From Trueperaceae bacterium (GTDB taxonomy: Bacteria > Deinococcota > Deinococci > Deinococcales > Trueperaceae), in NCBI GenBank assembly GCA_024636105.1, contig JAGXHO010000262.1, positions 1 to 12,329 of the forward strand: a stretch of DNA of 12,329 nucleotides. Direction: 5' to 3'. The position numbers and the translations under genes are program-made. The stretch's first letter is position 1. Each line of letters begins with the position of its first letter. This document shows, piece by piece, positions 6,910 through 12,329 of the stretch. A model generated the notes under the pieces. The model was not told where the DNA came from, did not search any database, and worked only from the letters and a program-made list of their open reading frames with translations.

Positions 6910-8105
6910 GCCGTGCGTCCTGCGGCCACGCCCTCGAGCGCCCGTTCGAGGTCCGCCTCGAGGTCGACGACGTCCTCGATCCCGGTCGAGTAGCGCACCA
7001 GCGCCTCGGGGATGCCCATCGCGGCGCGCTCGGCCTCGGTCAGCTCGACGTGACTGCCGGTTCGGGGCGGCGCCACGACCGTCTCGACCGCGCCGAGGTT
7101 GGCGGCGCGGTGGGCGAAGCGGAGCTTGGGCAGGAAGGTCCGCACGGCGTCGAACCCGCCGACCAGCTCGAACGACAGCATCCCCCCGAAGCCGCGCATC
7201 TGCCGGGCCGCGACGTCGTGGCCCGGATGGCTGGCGAGCGAGGGGTGGAACACCCGCTCGACGGCCGGGTGCGCTTCGAGGAACGCGGCGATTCGCGCGG
7301 CGCTGGCGTTCTGGCGCTCGATGCGAAGCTGGAGCGTCTTCATGCCGCGGATCAGCAGGTAGGCGGCCTCGGGATGGAGGGTGGCGCCGTTGATCTCGCG
7401 GTAGCCGAACACGCGCTGGACCAGCTCCTCACTCCCGCACAGCGCGCCTCCCAGCGCGTCGGCGTGCCCGCCCAGGTACTTCGTGGCGCTGTGCACCACC
7501 AGGTCGGCGCCCAGCGCGAGCGGCGACTGGTTGATGGGCGTGGCGAAGGTGTTGTCGACCACCACCGTCGCGCCCTTCGCCTTGGCGCGCGCGGCGAGCT
7601 TCTCGATGTCGAGGATCTTGCAGGTCGGGTTGGTGGGGGTCTCGAGGTAGAGGAGCGCCAGCCCCTCGTCGATGGCGGCGAGGATGGCCTCCTCGTCCTG
7701 CGTGTCGCACATCGCCACGTCGACGCCCATGCGGGGGAGCCAGTCGAGGAACACGCGGTTCGTGCCGCCGTAGGTGTCCTTGACGGTCACCACCCGGTCG
7801 CCGGGGGCGAGCAGGGTGTAGAGCGTGTTCGAGATGGCGGCCATGCCGGTCGCGAAGCTGGTGGCCGCCTCGGCGTCCTCGAGGATGCGGATCTTCTCCT
7901 CGAACACCGCCGTGGTGGGGTTGGTGTTGCGACCGTAGATGTGGCCTTCGGCGTTGCCGAGGGCGACGTCGCGCCAGTGGTCGAGGTCGTCGTAGCCGAA
8001 CGAGACGCTGTGCACGACCGGGATCTGGGTCGCGCCGGCGATGCGGACGCCCTCCTCGCCGGCCCAGACGGTGAGGGTGCTCTGCTTCGGGGCGGAATCG
8101 TTCAT
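6906..8105 (-). CDS. Cys/Met-metabolism PLP enzyme (cystathionine gamma-lyase/gamma-synthase family)
   Basis: Fold-type I PLP enzyme of the trans-sulfuration family, 399 residues. Visible: HIYGRNTNPT (55-64), whose Tyr and Arg bind the cofactor phosphate of the partner subunit; FATGMAAI (84-91); the stacking Tyr of YGGTNR at about 112; ETPTNP (155-160); VVVDNTFATP with Asp about 184; and SATKYLGGH with the PLP lysine about 209. YGGTNR matches cystathionine gamma-lyases and gamma-synthases; the cysteine that methionine gamma-lyases carry two residues after this Tyr is Gly here. Possible reactions are gamma-elimination (cystathionine or homoserine to 2-oxobutyrate) or gamma-replacement on O-acylhomoserine; sequence does not decide. 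The ATG at 8105 overlaps the gntR stop (ATGA) and has AAGGAGG about six bases upstream. Coupling to homoserine dehydrogenase suggests a homoserine-derived substrate. Confidence 0.85.
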   Translation of the reverse strand: MNDSAPKQSTLTVWAGEEGVRIAGATQIPVVHSVSFGYDDLDHWRDVALGNAEGHIYGRNTNPTTAVFEEKIRILEDAEAATSFATGMAAISNTLYTLLAPGDRVVTVKDTYGGTNRVFLDWLPRMGVDVAMCDTQDEEAILAAIDEGLALLYLETPTNPTCKILDIEKLAARAKAKGATVVVDNTFATPINQSPLALGADLVVHSATKYLGGHADALGGALCGSEELVQRVFGYREINGATLHPEAAYLLIRGMKTLQLRIERQNASAARIAAFLEAHPAVERVFHPSLASHPGHDVAARQMRGFGGMLSFELVGGFDAVRTFLPKLRFAHRAANLGAVETVVAPPRTGSHVELTEAERAAMGIPEALVRYSTGIEDVVDLEADLERALEGVAAGRTA

Positions 8106-8821
8106 GAGGGTCCTCCTTCGGACACGGTCACGGGCGTGCGGTGGGCCGTCGGGGCGCCCACGCCGGCGTCGAACCGGCCGAGGTAGGCGCCGACGCGGGC
8201 GATGCAGTCGATCATGTGGCGCTTGCGGACGTCGGCCACCGTTCGCATGTCGCCTGCTCGCAGGGCGCGCAGGGTGTCGTCCACCTCCTTCTCGACGGCG
8301 TCGACCTCGTGCTCCCAGGGCAGGGCCGGTAGGGCGTCGATCCACAGGCGCGAGGTCTGGTGGTAGAGGCGGTCGGCGATCTCGCGCAGGGGCTCGTTGC
8401 CGATCGCCCGGGTGACCGCCCGGTTGAACTCGAGGTAGGCCAGGGCCAGGGCACGCGGGTCGCGGCGACCGCGGAGCGCGCGCACCTCGTCGCGCAGGGC
8501 GTCGATCCGCGCGATATCGCGCTGGTCGATGGCGGCCGGGTCGAGGTCGGCGATGACGTCGATCAGCTTCACGCGCAGGTCGTAGACCTGCTTCAGGTAG
8601 CGGACGTCGATCGACGTGACCAGGCTACCCACCCCGCGGCGGATGGTGACGAGGCCGTCGATCTCGAGGCGGTGCAGGACCTGGCGGATGGGGGTGCGGC
8701 TGACGCCGAACTCGGCCGCCAGACGGTTCTCGCTGAGCGCCGTTCCGGGCGGGTAGTCGAGCAGCGAGATACGCTCGCGCAGGCGGGCGTAGATGGTCTG
8801 GATGTCGCGTCCTTCGGACAC
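8102..8821 (-). CDS. GntR-family transcriptional regulator, FadR/FCD subfamily, probable local repressor
   Basis: DNA-binding regulator of 239 residues. The N-terminal GntR winged helix-turn-helix spans about residues 8-70, with the recognition region ENRLAAEFGVSRTPIRQVLHRLEIDGLV and the wing RRGVGSLVTS. The rest is an all-helical FCD ligand domain ending in RKRHM. The usual FCD metal-binding pattern (D..FH, then EH) looks altered: EFN replaces the first His, and no His follows in the EKEVDD helix, so effector binding may be metal-free. The start is GTG 8821 with AGGGG about five bases upstream. A longer open frame continues to 9214 but would run antisense through the promoter region and doeA. 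The gene heads the operon and faces doeA across a TTGTATACAA palindrome, a good operator shape for this family. Known ectoine regulators are mostly EnuR (MocR type), so this is a different class. Confidence 0.87.
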   Translation of the reverse strand: MSEGRDIQTIYARLRERISLLDYPPGTALSENRLAAEFGVSRTPIRQVLHRLEIDGLVTIRRGVGSLVTSIDVRYLKQVYDLRVKLIDVIADLDPAAIDQRDIARIDALRDEVRALRGRRDPRALALAYLEFNRAVTRAIGNEPLREIADRLYHQTSRLWIDALPALPWEHEVDAVEKEVDDTLRALRAGDMRTVADVRKRHMIDCIARVGAYLGRFDAGVGAPTAHRTPVTVSEGGPS

Positions 8822-8921
8822 GGCGTCCCCTTTCCGGGCGCGGCTCGGCGCGCGGTGGGCGGGTCCGGGCGTGGGCGGGTCTCTCGGGGCCGGCCTCCCG
8901 GGGCCGGTCTCCTCGAGAGGA

Positions 8922-8951
8922 TTGACCGCGGCGCCGGGCCGGACGTAGAAT
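8922..8951 (+). promoter_or_regulatory. Predicted sigma-70-type promoter for doeA
   Basis: TTGACC (8922-8927) and TAGAAT (8946-8951) are each five of six to consensus, with an 18-base spacer. Transcription would start near 8958, giving a leader of about 130 bases to doeA and running through the TTGTATACAA palindrome at about +11 to +20. Confidence 0.6.
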
Positions 8952-8967
8952 CCCACTCGTAGGCAGG

Positions 8968-8977
8968 TTGTATACAA
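8968..8977. promoter_or_regulatory. TTGTATACAA palindrome, predicted operator for the GntR-family regulator
   Basis: Perfect 10-bp palindrome, AT-rich in GC-rich surroundings. Its centre (8972.5) is exactly 24 bases from the centre of the plus-strand -10 (8948.5) and 24 from the centre of the minus-strand -10 (8996.5). FCD-type GntR regulators bind short palindromes of this TTGT-N-ACAA form. A dimer here would block the early transcript in both directions. Confidence 0.65.
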
Positions 8978-8993
8978 GTCGCTTTCGTCGGAA

Positions 8994-9022
8994 AGTCTAG
9001 GGGCTCGCCACGCCGTTGTCAA
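8994..9022 (-). promoter_or_regulatory. Predicted sigma-70-type promoter for the gntR-led catabolic operon
   Basis: On the minus strand TTGACA (9022-9017, perfect consensus) and TAGACT (8999-8994) are separated by 17 bases. The start point would be near 8987, about 165 bases before gntR. It faces the doeA promoter, so the first 30 or so bases of the two transcripts are antisense to each other. A small inverted repeat, ctttc-gtcg-gaaag (8982-8995), overlaps the start point. Confidence 0.65.
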
Positions 9023-9078
9023 GCAGCGCCGCGGACCCGAGCCAGGCACCGCTTTCGTCCCACGCGGACGCGCCGACC

Positions 9079-9084
9079 GGGAGG
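9079..9084 (+). promoter_or_regulatory. Shine-Dalgarno site fixing the TTG start of doeA
   Basis: GGGAGG, five bases before TTG 9090. It supports a rare TTG start over internal ATG codons such as residue 25, which would delete the conserved N-terminal LPF segment. Confidence 0.7.
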
Positions 9085-9089
9085 TCGCC

Positions 9090-10253
9090 TTGCGAGACCA
9101 CGACCAGCTGCCCTTCCCCGTGGACGAGTACCAGAGCCGGCTCGACGGGCTGCGCGCCCGGATGGACGACTGGGGCCTGGTCGCGATGCTGACCACCACG
9201 CCCGAGAACATCACCTACCTCACCGGCTTCGAGAGTCCAGGCCACTACTGGTGGCAAGGCATGGTCGTGTCGCTCATCGGCGAGCCGACCACCGTCTCGC
9301 GCCTCCTCGAGATCAGCGGCATGACCGCCCTCAGCTGGATCGAGCCGGAACACAACGTCGGCTACCGCGACGACCAGGACCCCATGGAGGTCCTGGTCGG
9401 CACGCTGACCCACATGGGCTTCGACCGCGGCCGGGTCGGGTTCGAGCGCGACGGCTGGTTCTTCACGGCGGTGCAGCAGGACCGGCTGTTCTCCCTCCTT
9501 CCGGAGGTCGACTGGGTCGACGCCTCCGGCCTGGTCGAGGAAGGTCGCGTGGTCAAGACGCCCCGCGAGATCGAGCGCATCGCCGCCGCCGCGCGGACCA
9601 CCGAAGCGGGCATGGCCGCCGGCGTCGACGCCGTGCGCGCCGGCGTCAGCGAGAACGAGGTCGCTGCCGAGCTGATGGGCGCGATGGTGCGCGCCGGCAG
9701 CGACTGGCCGTCGATCGTGCCGTTCGTCGCCAGCGGCGAGCGCGGCGCGATCGGTCACGCCACCTGGTCGGGGCGCGTGGTGCGCGAGCACGACACGGTG
9801 TTCCTGGAGGTGTCGGGCTGCCGCAGCCGCTACCACGCTCCGATGATGCGCACCGTGGTGGTCGGCGATCCCGACGAGGACGCCGTGCACGCCTTCGACG
9901 CCGTCCAGTCTGCGTTCGACGCCGCGCTGGCGGCGATCCGCCCGGGCGTGCCGGCCGGCGAGATCGACCGTGTCGCCCGCCAGGTGATCGCGCACAGCGG
10001 GTTCGGCGGCACCCAGGCGTCCCGTGTCGCCTACTCCGTCGGGATCGCCGTGCCGCCCGACTGGGGCGAGGGCCACATCCTCAGCATGAAGCCGGGCGAG
10101 ACCCGGCCCCTACAGGAGAACATGACGTTCCACCTGCTCCCTTGGGTGCAGATGCCGGGCAAGGGCGGCGTCGGCTGTACCGAGACGATCCGCGTCACCG
10201 CGAACGGCGCCGAGCGCATCACCGACTTCCCGCGCGAGCTGTTCGTGCGCTGA
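9090..10253 (+). CDS. doeA: Ectoine hydrolase DoeA/EutD-type M24-family protein
   Basis: 387-residue protein of the M24 (creatinase/aminopeptidase P) fold, which in DoeA/EutD opens the ectoine ring to N-alpha-acetyl-diaminobutyrate. N-terminal LPFPVDEYQSRL (7-18) and NITYLTGFES (40-49) fit the creatinase-like N-domain. In the catalytic domain the metal ligands of true peptidases are absent: VFLEVSGCRSRYHAPMMRTV (238-256) replaces the Asp ligands, YSVGIAVPPDWGEG (315-328) lacks the usual His, and MTFHLLPW (345-352) lacks the Glu. The same deviations, including the E-x-x-GC, RYH-x-P and PPDWGE motifs, occur in Halomonas DoeA as remembered, so the call is ectoine hydrolase rather than peptidase. 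Glu about 240 is a likely catalytic position by family analogy. It diverges from the regulator and is under its own promoter with the shared operator. The partner deacetylase (DoeB/EutE) is not in the window. Confidence 0.83.
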   Translation: MRDHDQLPFPVDEYQSRLDGLRARMDDWGLVAMLTTTPENITYLTGFESPGHYWWQGMVVSLIGEPTTVSRLLEISGMTALSWIEPEHNVGYRDDQDPMEVLVGTLTHMGFDRGRVGFERDGWFFTAVQQDRLFSLLPEVDWVDASGLVEEGRVVKTPREIERIAAAARTTEAGMAAGVDAVRAGVSENEVAAELMGAMVRAGSDWPSIVPFVASGERGAIGHATWSGRVVREHDTVFLEVSGCRSRYHAPMMRTVVVGDPDEDAVHAFDAVQSAFDAALAAIRPGVPAGEIDRVARQVIAHSGFGGTQASRVAYSVGIAVPPDWGEGHILSMKPGETRPLQENMTFHLLPWVQMPGKGGVGCTETIRVTANGAERITDFPRELFVR

Positions 10254-10272
10254 GCGGTCCGCGCCCGCTGAC

Positions 10273-10293
10273 CGCGCCCGCTGACCGGGCGCG
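10273..10293. terminator. GC-rich hairpin between convergent doeA and glpX, weak terminator candidate
   Basis: An 8-bp perfect stem (10273-10280 with 10286-10293) around the loop ctgac, 20 bases past the doeA stop. No T-run follows on either strand, so intrinsic termination is doubtful. The stem arises within three near-copies of a gcgcccgctgacc unit (10261-10297). Confidence 0.4.
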
Positions 10294-10312
10294 CTGACGA
10301 GGTGCGGGCCGG

Positions 10313-10340
10313 CCAGCTCAGACCTGCCAGCTCAAACCTG
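10313..10340. repeat. 14-bp tandem duplication across the glpX stop codon
   Basis: ccagctcagacctg (10313-10326) is followed directly by ccagctcaaacctg (10327-10340), 13 of 14 identical. The second copy contains the glpX stop (10334-10332) and last codons; the first lies just beyond. Slippage at a gene end is the simplest reading. Confidence 0.7.
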
Positions 10341-11342
10341 AATGTGGACGCGCGCGTCCTCGCCCAGCAGGTGGACCGCGTCGGAAAAGCGGATCACGCG
10401 TGAGCGAAGGCCCATCGACACGGTGTGGGTCCGTGCGCCGGAGCCGAAGAACTTGACGCCCCTGAGCAGGTCGCCGTCGGTGATGCCGGTGGCGCTGAAC
10501 ACGATCTGCGACCCCGGCGCCAGGTCGGTGGTGCGGTACGAGCGCCCGTGCTCGATCCCGGCGGTATCCAGCCGGTCCCGCTCGGCCTGGTCCCGGGGCA
10601 CGAAGCGGCCCAGGATCTCCCCTCCCAGGCAGCGCAGCGCGGCCGCGGCCAGCACGCCCTCGGGAGCGCCGCCCGTGCCCATCACCGCGTGGATGTTCGT
10701 GCCCCGCACCGTCGCCGACAGCGCGGCGATGACGTCGCCGTCCCCGATCAGCTTCACGCGTGCGCCCGTTTCCCGGACCTTGGTCAGGAGCTCCTCGTGC
10801 CGGGGCCGGTCCAGGATCACCACCGTCAGGTCACGGACGCTCCGGTCCAGGCTGGAGGCGATCGCTTGCAGGTTCGCGGCCACCGGCCAGTCGAGGTCCA
10901 CCATCCCGACCGCCGGCGGGCCGACGATGAGCTTCTCCATGTAGACGTCGGGTGCATGCAGCAGGCCGCCCCGCTCCGAGATCGCGATCACCGCCACCGA
11001 TCCGTTCACCATGCGAGCGGTGATGCCGGTGCCCTCGACCGGATCGACGGCGATGTCCACCGGCCAGGCGCCCTCGCCGGCGCGCCCCACCCGCTCGCCG
11101 ATGAAGAGCATCGGCGCTCGGTCGCGCTCGCCCTCGCCGATGACGATCTCGCCGTCGATCTCGAGCTCGTTGAGAACACGGCGCATCGTCTCGGTACCGG
11201 CGACGTCGACGATGTCCTCGTCCCCCATCCCGGCGACGCGGCCGGCAGCGATGGCGGCCTGTTCGGTCACCCGTACCGTGTCCAGTACCAGGGCGCGTTC
11301 GAGGGCGGTCGCGTCTGCTGCGGGGTGCGATAGGTCGTTCAT
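10332..11342 (-). CDS. glpX: Class II fructose-1,6-bisphosphatase GlpX
   Basis: Hydrolyses fructose-1,6-bisphosphate to fructose-6-phosphate in gluconeogenesis (some homologues also act on sedoheptulose bisphosphate). 336 residues, the normal family length. Visible: the N-terminal [17 protein letters not shown] region, [14 protein letters not shown] (66-79), the metal-site segment [10 protein letters not shown] (96-105), NGSVAVIA (113-120), KLIGDGDV and the sugar-phosphate loop [22 protein letters not shown]. The ATG at 11342 begins MNDLSHPA; a GGAG lies only two bases before it, so initiation is weakly marked, but the longer frame upstream continues into low-complexity sequence and overlaps hisIE. 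It lies 119 bases after hisIE on the same strand and converges on doeA. Growth on ectoine would need gluconeogenesis, but this gene's placement looks like ordinary housekeeping. Confidence 0.93.
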   Translation of the reverse strand: MNDLSHPAADATALERALVLDTVRVTEQAAIAAGRVAGMGDEDIVDVAGTETMRRVLNELEIDGEIVIGEGERDRAPMLFIGERVGRAGEGAWPVDIAVDPVEGTGITARMVNGSVAVIAISERGGLLHAPDVYMEKLIVGPPAVGMVDLDWPVAANLQAIASSLDRSVRDLTVVILDRPRHEELLTKVRETGARVKLIGDGDVIAALSATVRGTNIHAVMGTGGAPEGVLAAAALRCLGGEILGRFVPRDQAERDRLDTAGIEHGRSYRTTDLAPGSQIVFSATGITDGDLLRGVKFFGSGARTHTVSMGLRSRVIRFSDAVHLLGEDARVHIQV

Positions 11343-11358
11343 GGCTCCACTCTGACCC

Positions 11359-11374
11359 GCCAGCACGAGCTGGC
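11359..11374. repeat. Inverted repeat in the glpX leader
   Basis: gccagc (11359-11364) and gctggc (11369-11374) form a perfect 6-bp stem with loop acga, 16 bases before the glpX ATG. It may be a leader hairpin near the ribosome site or an operator half-pair. Confidence 0.4.
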
Positions 11375-11438
11375 CGGTGTTGTACGCACATCGCGGCCCG
11401 GTGCGTGTCGGTGCGCGTCCGGCGCCCGCCCCCGACCT

Positions 11439-11460
11439 CGGTCCTCGGACCGGTCCTCGG
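11439..11460. repeat. Direct repeat and palindrome after hisIE
   Basis: cggtcctcgg occurs at 11439-11448 and 11451-11460. The junction forms the 10-bp palindrome ggaccggtcc (11447-11456), just past the hisIE stop. It may contribute a terminator-like stem between hisIE and glpX, but there is no T-tract. The rest of the 119-base gap shows no clear promoter. Confidence 0.4.
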
Positions 11461-11461
11461 G

Positions 11462-12118
11462 TCAGCTCTCGGGGCCGCTCCGCCCTCGATGCCTGGCGAT
11501 CAGCGTCTCGGCCACCTCGTCGAGACCGACGCCGCGCTCGCGCAGCAGCACGGTGAGGTGGAACAGCAGATCGGCCGCCTCGTCGCGCATGCCGTCCAGG
11601 TCGCCCTCGAGGGCCGCGACGATGGTCTCGCCCGACTCCTCGACCACCTTCTGCGCGACGTAGCCGAGGCCGCGGGCATGGAGCTTCGCGACGTACGAGC
11701 CTTCGGGAAGCTCGGCGAGGCGCTGATCGACCACGCGCTGAAGCAGGCCGAACGCGGACGCGGGCACCCCCGCCTCGGCCTCGACGATGGGGCGGTGGAA
11801 GCAGCTGCGCGCCCCGGTATGACACGCCGGGCCGGTCTGGCGGACCTGGTAGAGCACAGCGTCGCCGTCGCAGTCCAATACGACCTCGACGACGCGCTGC
11901 ACGTGGCCGCTGGTCGCGCCCTTGCGCCAGAGCTCGTCGCGCGAGCGACTGTGGTAGTGCGCGTCACCGCTCGCGAGGGTCGCCTCGAGCGCCTCGCGGT
12001 CGGCCCAGGCCAACATGAGGACCTCGCCGGAGGTGGCGTCCTGCGTCACGATCGGGACGAGCCCGGTCTGGCCGAAGACGACATCGTCGATGCCGAACGT
12101 GGCACGGGGTTGCGTCAT
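11462..12118 (-). CDS. hisIE: Bifunctional phosphoribosyl-AMP cyclohydrolase / phosphoribosyl-ATP pyrophosphatase HisIE
   Basis: Carries out steps two and three of histidine biosynthesis in the cytoplasm. 218 residues with two domains. HisI domain (about 1-115): [31 protein letters not shown], the metal-binding LDCDGDA (Asp 82, 84, 86) and zinc cysteines 83, 99 and 106 in the CHTGARSCF context. HisE domain (about 122-210): KVVEESGE (157-164) and [11 protein letters not shown] (178-188) with the acidic magnesium ligands. The fused form is seen in many bacteria, whereas Actinobacteria usually keep hisI and hisE separate. The ATG at 12118 has no clear SD; TAGACT ends seven bases upstream, compatible with a leaderless transcript. 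Other his genes are not nearby. Confidence 0.95.
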   Translation of the reverse strand: MTQPRATFGIDDVVFGQTGLVPIVTQDATSGEVLMLAWADREALEATLASGDAHYHSRSRDELWRKGATSGHVQRVVEVVLDCDGDAVLYQVRQTGPACHTGARSCFHRPIVEAEAGVPASAFGLLQRVVDQRLAELPEGSYVAKLHARGLGYVAQKVVEESGETIVAALEGDLDGMRDEAADLLFHLTVLLRERGVGLDEVAETLIARHRGRSGPES

Positions 12119-12125
12119 GCCCGCG

Positions 12126-12131
12126 AGTCTA
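12126..12131 (-). promoter_or_regulatory. Possible -10 element for a leaderless hisIE transcript
   Basis: TAGACT on the minus strand, seven bases before the hisIE ATG and identical to the -10 proposed for the gntR operon. No recognisable -35 lies 17-18 bases upstream. This distance would place the transcript start at or next to the start codon. Confidence 0.35.
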
Positions 12132-12157
12132 CCTGCCCACCCTGGAGGGCGCCCGCC

Positions 12158-12329
12158 CTAACCGGCGTCAGCACGGGCCAGGTTCACGCCGGCCAGCGCC
12201 CGGTCCAGATCGGCGATCAGGTCGTCCGGATGCTCGATGCCCATCGAGACGCGTAGCAGGTCGGGAGGCGTGGGCGTATCCGGGCCCTCGACCGGCGCAC
12301 GGTGCTCGATCAGGCTCTCGACCCCGCCC
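12158..12329 (-). CDS. C-terminal part of a second Cys/Met-metabolism PLP enzyme, N-terminus beyond window
   Basis: Last 56 residues of a trans-sulfuration-family PLP enzyme, ending at TAG 12158. GGVESLIEHRAPV, then PPDLLRVSMGIEHPDDLIADLDRAL, matches the end of cystathionine gamma-lyase/gamma-synthase/beta-lyase proteins, where the pattern S-x-G-I-E-x-x-x-D-L-I-x-D-L is conserved. The catalytic region is outside the window, so the reaction cannot be assigned. It is a different gene from the one at 6906-8105, whose equivalent end reads RYSTGIEDVVDLEADL. It lies 39 bases upstream of hisIE on the same strand. Confidence 0.8.
   Translation of the reverse strand, partial: GGVESLIEHRAPVEGPDTPTPPDLLRVSMGIEHPDDLIADLDRALAGVNLARADAG

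Noticed and set aside
4769..8186. Several long plus-strand frames opposite the aldehyde dehydrogenase, homoserine dehydrogenase and PLP genes
   Set aside because: All are Arg/Gly/Ala/His-rich shadows of well-supported minus-strand enzymes, without SDs.
8981..9059. Nine-base direct repeat gctttcgtc at 8981 and 9051 in the doeA leader
   Set aside because: Short, widely spaced and not linked to any promoter element; likely chance.
8822..9214. N-terminal extension of the GntR regulator frame up to 9214
   Set aside because: It would run through the promoter-operator region and antisense to doeA. GTG 8821 with its own SD gives a normal-length family member.
8997..10076. 359-codon minus-strand frame opposite doeA
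   Set aside because: Antisense shadow with repetitive His/Asp/Gly/Val-rich composition, while doeA in the other strand has full family motifs.
11379..11388. TTGTACGCAC-like site upstream of glpX as a second GntR operator
   Set aside because: Only about six of ten positions agree with TTGTATACAA and symmetry is lost.

Overview
The window is high-GC bacterial DNA, densely packed with genes, with ATG, GTG and TTG starts and mostly clear Shine-Dalgarno (SD) sites. It carries a locus for taking up and breaking down the compatible solute ectoine/5-hydroxyectoine, next to a short housekeeping segment. The organism cannot be named from this alone. The Ala-Gln signal-peptide end on the binding protein, the fused hisIE, a class II FBPase (glpX) and a possible leaderless start would fit Deinococcota (for example Trueperaceae) or a related high-GC lineage. 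This is a weak inference.

Minus-strand operon, read right to left from about 8987 to beyond position 1: an FCD/GntR regulator (8821-8102); a Cys/Met-metabolism PLP enzyme of the cystathionine gamma-lyase/synthase family (8105-6906); a short homoserine dehydrogenase (6909-5866); an aldehyde dehydrogenase (5869-4445); ehuA ATPase (4374-3550); a possible 41-codon small ORF (3435-3310); ehuB binding protein (3290-2430); ehuC and ehuD permeases (2327-1656, 1656-964); and eutB, a PLP dehydratase (967 to beyond the left edge). Most junctions are 1-4 base stop/start overlaps. The order ehuA-B-C-D followed by a eut gene matches the known ectoine uptake/utilization cluster of proteobacteria. Diverging from the regulator on the plus strand is a doeA/eutD-type ectoine hydrolase (9090-10253).

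The control region between regulator and doeA has a striking layout. A plus-strand promoter (TTGACC-N18-TAGAAT) and a minus-strand promoter (TTGACA-N17-TAGACT) face each other. A perfect palindrome, TTGTATACAA, lies exactly midway, at about +11 to +20 of both predicted transcripts. This suggests one repressor dimer controls hydrolase and operon together.

Proposed flow: EhuABCD imports ectoine; DoeA opens the ring to N-acetyl-diaminobutyrate; a deacetylase and transaminase (not in the window, possibly left of eutB) would give aspartate semialdehyde. The aldehyde dehydrogenase could oxidise that to aspartate. Unusually, homoserine dehydrogenase and the gamma-lyase/synthase-like enzyme could instead route it to homoserine and then 2-oxobutyrate or methionine. 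EutB would handle the hydroxyectoine-derived intermediate.

Right part (10332-12329, minus strand): glpX, hisIE and the C-terminal end of a second Cys/Met PLP enzyme. These are housekeeping genes unrelated to ectoine. doeA and glpX converge at 10254-10331. No gene-free stretch exceeds 300 bases. No RNA genes, insertion sequences or CRISPR arrays were seen.
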